DNA of 64,000 nucleotides from the NCBI RefSeq assembly GCF_027789125.1, contig NZ_JAQFVF010000015.1, forward strand, positions 1 through 64,000, read 5' to 3'. This stretch comes from Paenibacillus aestuarii (GTDB lineage: Bacteria; Bacillota; Bacilli; Paenibacillales; NBRC-103111). Each line of letters starts with the position of its first letter. Positions within the stretch are counted from its first letter, which is position 1. This document shows positions 1 through 8,338 of the stretch, in pieces. Both the position numbers and the translations under genes were made by a program. Under the pieces are notes generated by a model, which saw nothing but the letters and a program-made list of their open reading frames with translations, did not search any database and was not told the DNA's origin.

Positions 1-101
1 CACCAAACTGCCGCTGCAAGCAGTCAAAATCGGACTGCGCAGTCGAACCGCCCGCGCAAGGCCGCTCCAATTGGGCAAATTCGGACTACGGCGCGCCGGA
101 G

Positions 102-138
102 AAAAAATGGACAACCCGTTTCTAGATAACGGTTGTCC
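102..138 (-). terminator. Hairpin terminator, minus strand
   Basis: An inverted repeat (109-120 with 128-138, one bulged base) is followed on the minus strand by a run of T at 102-107. It would end a transcript arriving from the right. The nearest minus-strand gene ends more than 700 bases away, so its partner is unclear. Confidence 0.6.
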
Positions 139-874
139 CAATTTTGGTACCAAGTATCAATTCTTTACTCCAATTTTAATCCCGTATAAGCATGTTGATT
201 GCATAAAGTCTTGATCCTTCCTTTATTTACTATTTAACAAAATAATACAGCATCTGATTGTTTGAAAAAATGAAAGATTCATGCGTTTTCATGCAAAAAT
301 GTCGGTTATACCACGCAATTTAAACCTTCAGCAGCTATTTGCATGCTTTCTCCTTCTGCCTCGGGGCCCTCTACGCCTACACCTACAACATCAACATCAC
401 ATTGTATAAACTCACCTATACATCCCCGTTTGACAGGTTTATCCCTAAGCACTTTCCCGATCCTGTATCTTTTGAATGCCTACGTTTAAGCGCAATCACT
501 TTTGCAAAAGGAAGCCAACGCGAGAAGCGTTAGCCCGCCCTTTTTTTTACAGGTGTGCTAACGCTCTTTATGATGATGAAGGTTGATTTAGCATGGATGC
601 AAAGGTAGAGTTCGCGAATTAGCCCAACGAATTGCGGTCAGTACCGATGTTGAGCGGCAATAGTCAGGGTGGATCCACTCCAACAGCTGTTGGTCCGTGG
701 ATGGCAATTTCATGTCTGTATGTGGGCAAGGTTGGACTGGATGGCGTTCGAGAGGGTGGCTGCAATAAGTCGGCAAAATAGAACTGGAGCGCATGCGGCA
801 AGCCTGCATCTGATTAAAGATAGCTTTGCCAGATTAAACCTAAAAACATGGATAAACACATAGAAGACGTCTTT
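139..874. other. Gene-free stretch
   Basis: I found no convincing gene here. Short open frames on both strands lack a good ribosome site and resemble no family I know. A second hairpin-like element lies at 514-548: GCCAACGC pairs with GCGTTAGC (one mismatch) and is followed by CCGCCC and eight T on the + strand. The arm AGCGTTAGC (526-534) also recurs inverted at 557-565, so an alternative larger stem is possible. Confidence 0.5.
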
Positions 875-1642
875 TCATACCCTTCTATCATAGACCCTCA
901 TGGCAAAGAAATAAGCGATGACTATAATTCCGACGCACCACGCAAGCGCGATCCATATCTCGTTGTTTAGCGGTTGACCTGACAGCAATGCACGGATGGT
1001 TTCGACAATCGCGGTCACCGGTTGGTTCTCAGCAAAGACGCGAACGACGGTCGGCATCGACGCGGTCGGTACAAATGCCGAACTGATAAATGGCAGGAAA
1101 ATAATCGGGTAGGAAAAGGCACTCGCGCCATCGACAGTTTTAGCGGACAGTCCGGCTATAGCTGCTACCCAAGTCAAGGCTAGCGTAAACAGCGTGAGTA
1201 TGCCGGCTACGGCAAGCCATGGAAGCACCCCCGCGGATGAACGAAAGCCCATAATCAACGACACGAGAATGATGACGACAACGGATATCGCGTTGGATAC
1301 CAACGAGGTTACGACATGCCCCCACAGTAGGGTGGAACGGGAAATCGGCATCGTGTGAAACCGCTCGAATATCCCCCGCTGCACATCGGTAAACAGACGG
1401 TAAGCCGTGTAGGAAACACCGCTAGCAATTGCAATCAGGAGTATACCGGGCAACAGGTAATTCACATAGTTATCCGTTCCGGTTTCAATCGCACCACCGA
1501 ATACATAGACGAACAGAAGCATAAACGCGATCGGCATGATGGTAACCGTAATGATGGTGTCCAAGCTGCGGGAAATATGACGCATGGAACGTCCAACCAT
1601 AACGCCCATATCGCTGAAGAAGTGATTTTTTGCCGTCTCCAT
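875..1642 (-). CDS. ABC-2 type multidrug exporter permease (DrrB-like)
   Basis: Membrane half of an ABC exporter of the daunorubicin-resistance (DrrB) type, 255 residues. Six hydrophobic segments are visible, beginning near residues 33-52 and ending near 233-250. The phrase QPVTAIVETIRALLSGQP before the last helix matches the conserved end of this permease family. The ATG follows directly on the stop of the ATPase gene, with AGGAGGAG just upstream, so the two are translationally coupled. The cargo cannot be read from sequence. The PadR gene at the head of the operon suggests induction by a toxic compound. Confidence 0.88.
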   Translation of the reverse strand: METAKNHFFSDMGVMVGRSMRHISRSLDTIITVTIMPIAFMLLFVYVFGGAIETGTDNYVNYLLPGILLIAIASGVSYTAYRLFTDVQRGIFERFHTMPISRSTLLWGHVVTSLVSNAISVVVIILVSLIMGFRSSAGVLPWLAVAGILTLFTLALTWVAAIAGLSAKTVDGASAFSYPIIFLPFISSAFVPTASMPTVVRVFAENQPVTAIVETIRALLSGQPLNNEIWIALAWCVGIIVIAYFFAMRVYDRRV

Positions 1643-2413
1643 TTACTTCTCCTCCTTGTTGCCGACGATTGCGAGGAATATCTCCTCCAAAGTCGGTTGC
1701 TTCTCTACATACTCCACCTTGGCGGATGGGAACAGCTTCTTTAACTCTGACAGTGTGCCACTGGCGATAATTCTACCCTCATGCAGGATAGCAATGCGAT
1801 TGGCCAACACCTCAGCCTCTTCTAAATACTGTGTCGTTAAGAATATCGTCGTGCCGCCATCGGCTAGCTCCTTGACGATCTTCCAAACCTCGATGCGCGC
1901 TTCGGGGTCAAGCCCTGTCGTTGGTTCGTCTAGGAAAATGATCTGAGCGTTGCCTACGAGGCTTAAAGCGATATCGAGCCTGCGGCGCATACCCCCGGAA
2001 TACGTAGATACCCTGCGGTCGGCGGCGTCTGTCAGGCCGAACCGATTAAGCAAGTCTTCCGCTACCTGCCGCGGATTCTTGAGGTATCGCAGCTTCGCAA
2101 TCATGATCAGGTTCTCCCGTCCAGTCAATATTTCGTCCACAGCGGCAAATTGCCCAGTCAAACTGATCGCTTGCCGTACATGATCGGGTTTAGACACGAC
2201 ATCGAATCCGTTAATAGCGGCGGTTCCGCCATCCGGTTGTAGCAGCGTAGTGAGGATTTTGACAACCGTTGTCTTGCCTGCCCCGTTGGAGCCAAGGAGA
2301 GCGAATATACTGCCTTTTTCCACTTCAAAATCTACACCTTTGAGCACCTGATGCTGCTTGTAGGATTTCTGCAGTCCTTTAACTTGAATGGGTTTGGTTT
2401 GCACGCTTTGCAT
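1643..2413 (-). CDS. ABC exporter ATP-binding protein (DrrA-like)
   Basis: Cytoplasmic ATPase that powers the permease encoded directly downstream, 256 residues. Walker A (GSNGAGKTT) lies near residue 43, the signature YSGGMRRRLDIA near 140, and Walker B with D-loop (IIFLDEPTTGLD) near 160. The GGMRRRL signature and the extra C-terminal tail (about residues 225-256) are typical of DrrA-type antibiotic exporters. A strong site GGGAGGG precedes the ATG. It is the third gene of the PadR operon. Confidence 0.9.
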   Translation of the reverse strand: MQSVQTKPIQVKGLQKSYKQHQVLKGVDFEVEKGSIFALLGSNGAGKTTVVKILTTLLQPDGGTAAINGFDVVSKPDHVRQAISLTGQFAAVDEILTGRENLIMIAKLRYLKNPRQVAEDLLNRFGLTDAADRRVSTYSGGMRRRLDIALSLVGNAQIIFLDEPTTGLDPEARIEVWKIVKELADGGTTIFLTTQYLEEAEVLANRIAILHEGRIIASGTLSELKKLFPSAKVEYVEKQPTLEEIFLAIVGNKEEK

Positions 2414-2426
2414 GTGGTTCCCTCCC

Positions 2427-3296
2427 TTAAATAACGGTTACTTTCGACAAATCGGCTCCCATGCCTTTGAGCGCTGCATAGGTCAGTTTATCCATGGCCG
2501 CGCCATCAAAGCAGATGGTTTTGATCATACGATAGTACTTATTCGTTAAAGTAAACCCAGGCTGGAAAGAAACGTTTTTTAATGTAGCTCCCTTGAACGA
2601 AACATCCGTTAGTGCCGCCTTGTCAAATCTCACGCCAATGAACGTCTGCCCTTCAAAACTTTGCCCGCTTAAATCGGTATACTTGAAGTCAACTCCATCA
2701 AAGATACAACCTTTAAATTTCGTTTTTCTAAGATCGGTCATCGTTAACGTCACGTCAATGAGTTTTACTCCTGTGAATTTGGCTCCATCAAGACCCGACT
2801 TGTTGAAATTGGTGCGAACAAGAATTGTCTTATTGAAACTTGCATTTGACAAGTCAAGCACGGTCAAGCTGCAGTCCGTTAAATTCGCACCGTCAAAATT
2901 AGCCTCGCGTACGTCACTCGCCTTAAACGAACTGCCCGTCAAATCTGCGCCCGAAAAGTCCGCACCGTGCAATGCGCTCGCTTTAAATTGGCCTTTATGG
3001 GCCTTCACACCTGCAAAATCGCTTTTCTCGAGGTTACTTGCGCTAAAGTTGGTCAGTACTTGCCGCTCAAGCGAGCGAGAGAGATTGGCGACTTCAAGAA
3101 TCGTCTGTTCAATGTCGCCGATACTCTCAATCGTCAGCTTAAACGCCGTTTCATCGTCTTTACCCGCAGCTCTGAGTTCGCTGTACCGTTCCTGCAAATC
3201 GGAGAGCAGGTCGGCCTTTAATTCGGAAACGCTTTTTACCCCGTCATATGGCGTAAAAACACCGTTCAAATAATCCGTCAGTTTGTGATTCGTCAT
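2427..3296 (-). CDS. HAAS-like N-terminus fused to pentapeptide repeats
   Basis: About 289 residues in two parts. Residues 1 to about 75 (…YDGVKSVSELKADLLSDL…, DDETAFKLTIESIGDI) resemble the HAAS/permease-prefix domain often encoded beside PadR regulators. From about 85 to 270 the chain is a pentapeptide-repeat solenoid, with repeats such as ADFSG, ADLTG, ANFDG and AKFTG. There is no membrane segment or signal peptide. The ATG at 3296 is chosen because AAGGAG lies 10 bases upstream; an in-frame ATG at 3302 is only 4 bases from it. Longer starts would run back into padR. It sits between the regulator and the exporter, so a role as sensor, adaptor or target-protection protein is possible, but this is inference. 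Confidence 0.75.
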   Translation of the reverse strand: MTNHKLTDYLNGVFTPYDGVKSVSELKADLLSDLQERYSELRAAGKDDETAFKLTIESIGDIEQTILEVANLSRSLERQVLTNFSASNLEKSDFAGVKAHKGQFKASALHGADFSGADLTGSSFKASDVREANFDGANLTDCSLTVLDLSNASFNKTILVRTNFNKSGLDGAKFTGVKLIDVTLTMTDLRKTKFKGCIFDGVDFKYTDLSGQSFEGQTFIGVRFDKAALTDVSFKGATLKNVSFQPGFTLTNKYYRMIKTICFDGAAMDKLTYAALKGMGADLSKVTVI

Positions 3297-3310
3297 ATCC
3301 ATCCATCTCC

Positions 3311-3640
3311 TTATAATAAGTTTTCTAACACTCGTTTTGCATACGCCCAATTGCTTTTGTTGCGGGAGTATGTATCTTTGCCCTTTTCGGTTATTCTAAA
3401 ATATTTGCGTCGTCCACCCTGTGTTTCATCGCCCCAATACCACGCGATGTCGCCATCTGCTTCAAGCCGCCGGAAGCTGGAGTACATCGTGGCTTCCTTA
3501 AGTTCATACTCACCGCCTGATCGCTCGGCAATCAGCTTGACAACTTCGTAACCGTAACGATCAGCTTCGGACAGTAGCCGTAAAATCATCGTATCCGTAT
3601 GTCCGCGCAGCAGGTCGGATGTGATCTTGCTATCATTCAT
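3311..3640 (-). CDS. PadR family transcriptional regulator
   Basis: A 109-residue winged-helix repressor. The typical PadR core is visible: MILRLLSEADRYGYEVVKLI (first helices), EATMYSSFRRLEADG (recognition helix and wing entry) and GGRRKYFRITEKG (wing). A good site GGAGGTGA precedes the ATG. It is the first gene of a four-gene operon with a HAAS/pentapeptide protein and a DrrAB exporter, a common arrangement in which PadR represses its own exporter operon until a drug binds. The promoter immediately upstream carries repeated operator-like words. Confidence 0.92.
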   Translation of the reverse strand: MNDSKITSDLLRGHTDTMILRLLSEADRYGYEVVKLIAERSGGEYELKEATMYSSFRRLEADGDIAWYWGDETQGGRRKYFRITEKGKDTYSRNKSNWAYAKRVLENLL

Positions 3641-3660
3641 TACCTCACCTCCATAACTGT

Positions 3661-3718
3661 ATGATAAGACATATTACTATGACTGTCAAGGTAATGTTCC
3701 AATTATATTACTTTGACT
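3661..3718 (-). promoter_or_regulatory. padR operon promoter with repeated operator words
   Basis: On the minus strand there is a -35 TTGACA (3684-3689), a 17-base spacer and a -10 TATCAT (3661-3666). The word ATATTACTATGACT (3671-3684) fills the spacer and returns as ATATTACTTTGACT at 3705-3718, 13 of 14 identical and 34 bases apart. A further inverted, imperfect copy (ATTACCTTGACA on the minus strand, 3684-3695) lies between them. This is consistent with PadR binding cooperatively over the promoter. Confidence 0.75.
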
Positions 3719-3773
3719 AGAAAAATGGGTGCAACCCTATTAAATAACCGCTAACCGGGAAAAAATAAGGACA

Positions 3774-3805
3774 CTAAAAAGGAACCCTCGCTAAAAGGGT
3801 TCCTT
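3774..3805 (-). terminator. Terminator of the small gene at 3842
   Basis: A perfect 9-base stem (AAGGAACCC at 3779-3787, GGGTTCCTT at 3797-3805) continues on the minus strand into a T-rich tail. Confidence 0.8.
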
Positions 3806-3841
3806 CTCGATCCGTTGAGCAGCTCCGTCGTGGACCTTTAC

Positions 3842-4012
3842 TCAAACTTGATTTTTATTGATATTATTTAAACTTGGGACGTAATCAGCGGCCGTGTTGC
3901 TTGAGAGTGTTTGCGCTTCTTCAAGAAGACTAGCATCATTTTGCTGATTATTCTTACTATCCGCACGGTTATTCTCGCGGTCATGCTTCGGGTCTGCTTC
4001 ATTTTTTGGCAT
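3842..4012 (-). CDS. Small hydrophilic protein of unknown function
   Basis: A 56-residue, highly charged and Asn/Asp-rich protein beginning MPKNEADPKHDRENN. It has no membrane segment or cysteine. The start is set by GGAGGTG six bases upstream; an earlier in-frame ATG overlaps that site. It stands alone between its own terminator and the divergent HD-GYP gene. The composition recalls small spore or stress proteins of bacilli, but I recognise no family and assign no function. Confidence 0.6.
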   Translation of the reverse strand: MPKNEADPKHDRENNRADSKNNQQNDASLLEEAQTLSSNTAADYVPSLNNINKNQV

Positions 4013-4228
4013 AACATTCACCTCCATCGTTTCGAGTCTTAGTATGAATATTTCGCTTGTATTTTATCCCAACTTGTCATGGAAGCAATAATTTTAGAGC
4101 TGCGCAAATGATTCTTCCCCCATAATGTTAGGAAAGTTTGAGTTATCTACAATCATTTCCCTAAACGTTTTCTAACACTTTTTTGTTACGCTTGTGGTCC
4201 TGAGATCATTCTTTGAAGGTGTGAGCTG

Positions 4229-5146
4229 ATGTTTAAAATGTTTAAGGAAAAAGCGGCAGATTATTTAAGCAACACAGCTGTTTACCGCTGCTCATTCTTC
4301 GTTATGATTATTTTTCTGCCAATTCTGAATCTCTTTATATTGCCTAATATTGATGTCTATTCACTCTATCTGCTATCTGTCATCTTCTTAGGCATCGGAT
4401 TTTCGCATCGCCCATTTATCCTAGTTTTAACCGTAAGTACATTTGTCGTTTTATTGCGGGTATACATACAGTTCCACAGATTACCATCAGCTGACCTGAT
4501 CACGCTTTGGATTGTGTATGCTGTTATGACCTATTTAGCCTATACGATGGAAAATTTATATCAGAAAAAGAAAAAAGCTGCATTAGAAGTGCTTCTGGCC
4601 TTGTCCAAATTGTTGGATTCACGCGACACCTACACAGCCACTCATTCAGAAAATGTAGCCAAATATGCGTCAATGATCGCCCAAGAGATGAAACTTTCGG
4701 CTAAACAGTGTGATATCATTTATATCGGTGGTTTGCTCCACGACATCGGAAAAATCGGTATACCCGAAAGTGTGTTAACGAAATCCGGACGCCTAACCGC
4801 AGAAGAGTACAACACAATTAAACGTCACCCCAAGATCGGCTTTGAGATCATTAAGCATATCTCCGCCTTTCGGGAAACACATGGCGTGCTCGACATGGTG
4901 CTTTATCATCACGAGAGATACGATGGACAAGGTTATCCTGAAGGATTAAAAGCCCAGGAAATTCCTTTGATGGCCCGTATTTTATCGGTAGCAGACTCCT
5001 ATGACGCGATGACAACCAAACGCGCCTACCGGGAGCGGATGGAATTGGAATACGTATATCAGGAATTTATCAACAACAAAGGGTCGCAATTTGATCCGAA
5101 AGTGGTAGATGCTTTTTTAACTATTTTAAAAAAAGATCACTCCTAA
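4229..5146 (+). CDS. Membrane-anchored HD-GYP domain protein
   Basis: Probable cyclic-di-GMP phosphodiesterase, 305 residues. Residues about 20-115 hold several hydrophobic segments, and the HD-GYP domain fills about 125-300. Its metal and signature residues are present: HSENVAKYA, GGLLHDIGKIGIP (HD pair), HPKIGFEII, and HHERYDGQGYPEGL (GYP motif), followed by LSVADSYDAMTT. No GGDEF or recognisable sensor domain is present; sensing would have to come from the membrane part. It is monocistronic, with GAAGGTG ahead of the ATG. Confidence 0.9.
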   Translation: MFKMFKEKAADYLSNTAVYRCSFFVMIIFLPILNLFILPNIDVYSLYLLSVIFLGIGFSHRPFILVLTVSTFVVLLRVYIQFHRLPSADLITLWIVYAVMTYLAYTMENLYQKKKKAALEVLLALSKLLDSRDTYTATHSENVAKYASMIAQEMKLSAKQCDIIYIGGLLHDIGKIGIPESVLTKSGRLTAEEYNTIKRHPKIGFEIIKHISAFRETHGVLDMVLYHHERYDGQGYPEGLKAQEIPLMARILSVADSYDAMTTKRAYRERMELEYVYQEFINNKGSQFDPKVVDAFLTILKKDHS

Positions 5147-5236
5147 GAGCTTGTACCAAGCCGTCAACCATGCTACAGCTCATACAAAAAAAAACCAGCC
5201 GCGTTTCCACCTGAACAGTGGTATGCGCCTGGCCTA

Positions 5237-5944
5237 TTAACACCTTACCTGTTTGCGTTTGAAACCAAGTTTCCCTCGAGCTTCTGCCTTTTGAATATTT
5301 TCGAGAGCGCTTATAAGCTTGCTTTTCCCCTTGTCGTTGATAACTTCTACCGGACATACGGTCTTCGCAATTGCGACCGCTTTATCATGAAGTGGTAAGT
5401 AGGAGGTCGCTACGGTGTACATGAAATTATTCATCGCATATTTCGTTCGCTCCGGAGCTTCGTGAATCGTAGCAGCCACCTGTTCAAGCATCTTCGCAAG
5501 CTTGCTTTCTACAAATTCGCTGTCCGGGCGACTGCCCAGCAGCCAGCAATAACAACTCCAGCCCGCTGACATTTTCAAGTCTTCTCCGCTTACAATCCAC
5601 TTATCGGCAACCTCTTGCGCAATATCCGCTTCCGACAAAGTGACAGCCACCACATAATCGGACAACATGTAAAAATAAGCTGCATCCATCCAACGCTCAT
5701 AATCCGCCTCTGTCATCACGTTGGGTTCAGCAATGATGCCGGCAAAGTACATGGCGTCGTAATTACCTGTAGCATAAAGCTGTTCCGCTAAAGGTTGATT
5801 ATATTTGATTTTCTTGAAAATCGGCTTCATCTCGCCTGTGGCTACGCCAAATAGCGGCTCCCGCGCGCCATTGGAGATATACATTTTCTTGAGTCGTTCC
5901 TTGCCAAGGGCTTCAAGCTCTTGCATGACCATTTCTAAATCCAT
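5237..5944 (-). CDS. DNA alkylation repair protein (AlkD-like)
   Basis: HEAT-like all-helical protein of about 235 residues, the usual AlkD length. AlkD glycosylases remove bulky or positively charged alkylated bases without flipping them out. Family features visible are FGVATGEMKPIFKKI near the N-terminus, where AlkD proteins read FGVR…LR.IAKK, a Trp-rich middle (YERWMDAAYFY, DKWIVSGE) and a Lys/Arg-rich end (GFKRKQ). The start is taken at MDLEMV because AGGATGTG lies upstream at a workable distance; an ATG four codons earlier is the alternative. It is not part of an operon. Confidence 0.8.
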   Translation of the reverse strand: MDLEMVMQELEALGKERLKKMYISNGAREPLFGVATGEMKPIFKKIKYNQPLAEQLYATGNYDAMYFAGIIAEPNVMTEADYERWMDAAYFYMLSDYVVAVTLSEADIAQEVADKWIVSGEDLKMSAGWSCYCWLLGSRPDSEFVESKLAKMLEQVAATIHEAPERTKYAMNNFMYTVATSYLPLHDKAVAIAKTVCPVEVINDKGKSKLISALENIQKAEARGKLGFKRKQVRC

Positions 5945-6097
5945 GATTTCACACATCCTATACTTCGAGCTTTTGCCTTATCCGGCACCTCGACGGATCT
6001 TGTACTTGGACTAGTTTAACATAGAACTATTGCGGATGAAAAACCTCCTGTTGCCAGGACAGGAAGTACCCTCGCTCGCCCGCCCGCTCGCTCCATA

Positions 6098-6145
6098 TAA
6101 AAAGAACTTTTCCGGAAGACCCCCAAGGAGTTTCGAAAAAGTTCT
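6098..6145 (-). terminator. Terminator of the SDR gene
   Basis: AGAACTTTTCCG (6103-6114) pairs with CGAAAAAGTTCT (6134-6145) with one mismatch. On the minus strand the stem is followed by TTTTTATAT. Confidence 0.7.
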
Positions 6146-6182
6146 AATTTACTTCGATAACTTTACGGCTTCGTAAGTGAAC

Positions 6183-6956
6183 TCAAAGACCTATCCCCCC
6201 GTTAATATGCAGCTCGGTGCCGGTGACTTGCGAAGATTCGTCCGATAAGAGGTATACAGTCCCGTAAGCGATATCTTCAGGCGTCTGCAATCGGCCGGAT
6301 GGGACGTACGATTCGCCTCGCTTGCGAAGCTCATCTTCACTTATACCCAAATTCTCGTGTAACTCGATTTCACCCTCGGATGCAACCCAACCGACGGTAA
6401 TCCAGTTGGAACGAATCCGATCACGACCGTAATGTGCAGCGATATGTCGATTTAATGTGAGCATTGCCCCTTTGGAGCACGAATAAGCCGCCAGTTCCTT
6501 ATTGCCCTTGTACCCGTTCGTGGACCCAATCTGTACGATGGAACCGCCTTCTGCCTTCTGCATCGCCTGAATGGCGTACATGGAGCAGAAGAAAGCACCC
6601 TTGATATTGACAGCAAAAATGGAGTCAAATAATGCCTCCGTCGTGTTAATCATCGATCCTCTTGGAAAAATCCCTGCATTATTGACGAGCCCATCTATTC
6701 TTCCGAAGCGTCTAACGGCGGAATCAATAAGCTGTGCGCACGCAGCTTCCGAGCTAATATCGGCTTGAACAAACATGGCTTCGGTGCCGTATTGTTCCTC
6801 AATATGCCGGACAACGGCTACTCCATCGGTTTCGTTCTTGCCGTTTACGATGACCGTTGCTCCCTCTTCTGCGCACATGAGGGCTATTCCTTTGCCAATT
6901 CCTTGCGTGGCTCCTGTGATGACTACAACTTTGTTCTCCAATCGCTTCCTCATCAT
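6183..6956 (-). CDS. Short-chain dehydrogenase/reductase
   Basis: Classical SDR of 257 residues. The NAD(P) motif TGATQGIG is at 14-21, NNAG at 92-95, and the catalytic Tyr/Lys pair YSCSK at 158-162 with the upstream Ser in IGSTNGY. The C-terminal SSQVTGTELHINGGIG is the usual cofactor/substrate-closing end. The substrate is not predictable. AAAGGGG precedes the ATG pair. The gene has its own terminator and no operon partner. Confidence 0.88.
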   Translation of the reverse strand: MMRKRLENKVVVITGATQGIGKGIALMCAEEGATVIVNGKNETDGVAVVRHIEEQYGTEAMFVQADISSEAACAQLIDSAVRRFGRIDGLVNNAGIFPRGSMINTTEALFDSIFAVNIKGAFFCSMYAIQAMQKAEGGSIVQIGSTNGYKGNKELAAYSCSKGAMLTLNRHIAAHYGRDRIRSNWITVGWVASEGEIELHENLGISEDELRKRGESYVPSGRLQTPEDIAYGTVYLLSDESSQVTGTELHINGGIGL

Positions 6957-7073
6957 GACTATCCCCTTTGCCTAGGCCGCCACAATATCAGCATGCCGCA
7001 TTAGTCATATATATGATAACCAAGGAGAGAGAATGCTAGAGCGTACTCTCAGAGCTTCAAAAGGTTAATGAAT

Positions 7074-7103
7074 GCAAAAAGAAGCAGCTGCTCGAGCAAC
7101 TGC
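7074..7103 (-). terminator. Terminator of the patB-like gene
   Basis: GCAGCTGCTC (7084-7093) faces GAGCAACTGC (7094-7103), a 10-base stem with one G-T pair. TTCTTTTTG follows on the minus strand. Confidence 0.75.
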
Positions 7104-7122
7104 CTCCTCAGCCTATCTATCC

Positions 7123-8310
7123 TTATTTTAACGCTAGCATATTCGCAAGCCGCATCAACGCTTCTTCGAGAATCGTCCTTGAACACGCAAAATTGAGCCG
7201 CATGAACCCTTCCCCACCGGCACCGAACGATGCGCCGCTATTAAGCAATACTTTTGCTTCCTTTATCCGGCTATCGAGTTGTTCAATATCGATATCACTC
7301 TTTCTAAAATCCAGCCAGGCTAAATATGTAGCCTCCGGTTTGACATAGGTAACACCTGGCATTTTGTCTTGGACAAACGCCTGAATAAAATCGGCATTCG
7401 CGTCAAGGTATCCCAGCAGTTGATCCAGCCATTCCGCACCCTCTGGCGTATACGCTGCTGTCGTGGCCACAATACCGAACAAATTGGCGCCGGAAATAGA
7501 AGATTTCTTAAACTCTGAATCAATTTTTTCTTTCAAGCTCTTATTGGGAATGATAAGATTGGACGTCTGCAGTCCCGCCAGGTTAAACGTTTTGCTGGGT
7601 GCTGTGCATATTACAGCATGATCGGCGAATTCTTCGCCCAACCGTGCATATGTCGTATGGAGATTTCCTGGTAAAATCAAATCGTTATGAATTTCGTCTG
7701 CTACGACAATCACACCATTTCGGCTGCAAATTTCACCCAATCTGTGCAATTGCTCATAGCTCCAGACGATGCCAAGCGGGTTGTGCGGACTGCATAAAAT
7801 CATCATTTTCGTTTTGGGCTGCTTGGCCAAACTCTCCAGATGATCATAATCGATTACATAAGTGCCATTTTCCCAAATAAGTGGATTATTGACAACGACC
7901 CGATTGTTAGTTGTAACTGTACTATGGAACGGATGGTAAACGGGCTGCTGAATAATGATCTGATCTTCTTCATCCGTCAATGCCCTAATGATAAAATTCA
8001 ATGCAGGGACAATTCCCGGCGTAATTGTCACCCATTCTTGCTTGATCGTCCAATTGTGTCTGACCTGCTGCCACCAAGCCAGCGCTGAATAGTAATCATC
8101 CAGAGGTGCGCAGTAACCGAAGATACCGTGTTCGACTCTTTTTTGCAGCGCGTCTGTTACGGACTGAGGTACTGCAAAATCCATATCAGCGACCCATAAA
8201 GGAAGGATATTGTCGCCTTCAATTCCGAAGATTTTCTTCAAAATAGCCGGATCCCATTTAACGGAATTCGTGCCTTCCCTTCGAATGACCGTGTCAAAGT
8301 TGTATTTCAT
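7123..8310 (-). CDS. patB: MalY/PatB family cystathionine beta-lyase
   Basis: PLP enzyme of aminotransferase fold type I, 395 residues, the length of Bacillus PatB. It would cleave C-S bonds of cystathionine or cysteine conjugates. Visible signs are the N-terminal INS-type opening (NFDTVIRREGTNSVKWD), the LPLWVADMDFAVP stretch typical of this subfamily, VADEIHNDL (Asp that pairs with PLP) and APSKTFNLAGLQ with the PLP lysine near residue 237. AGGAGG sits 7 bases before the ATG. Confidence 0.88.
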   Translation of the reverse strand: MKYNFDTVIRREGTNSVKWDPAILKKIFGIEGDNILPLWVADMDFAVPQSVTDALQKRVEHGIFGYCAPLDDYYSALAWWQQVRHNWTIKQEWVTITPGIVPALNFIIRALTDEEDQIIIQQPVYHPFHSTVTTNNRVVVNNPLIWENGTYVIDYDHLESLAKQPKTKMMILCSPHNPLGIVWSYEQLHRLGEICSRNGVIVVADEIHNDLILPGNLHTTYARLGEEFADHAVICTAPSKTFNLAGLQTSNLIIPNKSLKEKIDSEFKKSSISGANLFGIVATTAAYTPEGAEWLDQLLGYLDANADFIQAFVQDKMPGVTYVKPEATYLAWLDFRKSDIDIEQLDSRIKEAKVLLNSGASFGAGGEGFMRLNFACSRTILEEALMRLANMLALK

Positions 8311-8338
8311 TGCGAGCCTCCTAGTTCAATATGATTTA

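Noticed and set aside
339..533. 64-codon frame on the + strand near the left edge
   Set aside because: Low-complexity sequence, no ribosome site and no recognisable family; the opposite strand also gives only a Gly/Glu/Val-rich run.
2593..3273. Open frame of 226 codons on the + strand opposite the pentapeptide gene
   Set aside because: It is a mirror of the repeat structure: pentapeptide repeats leave the opposite strand open. No start signal.
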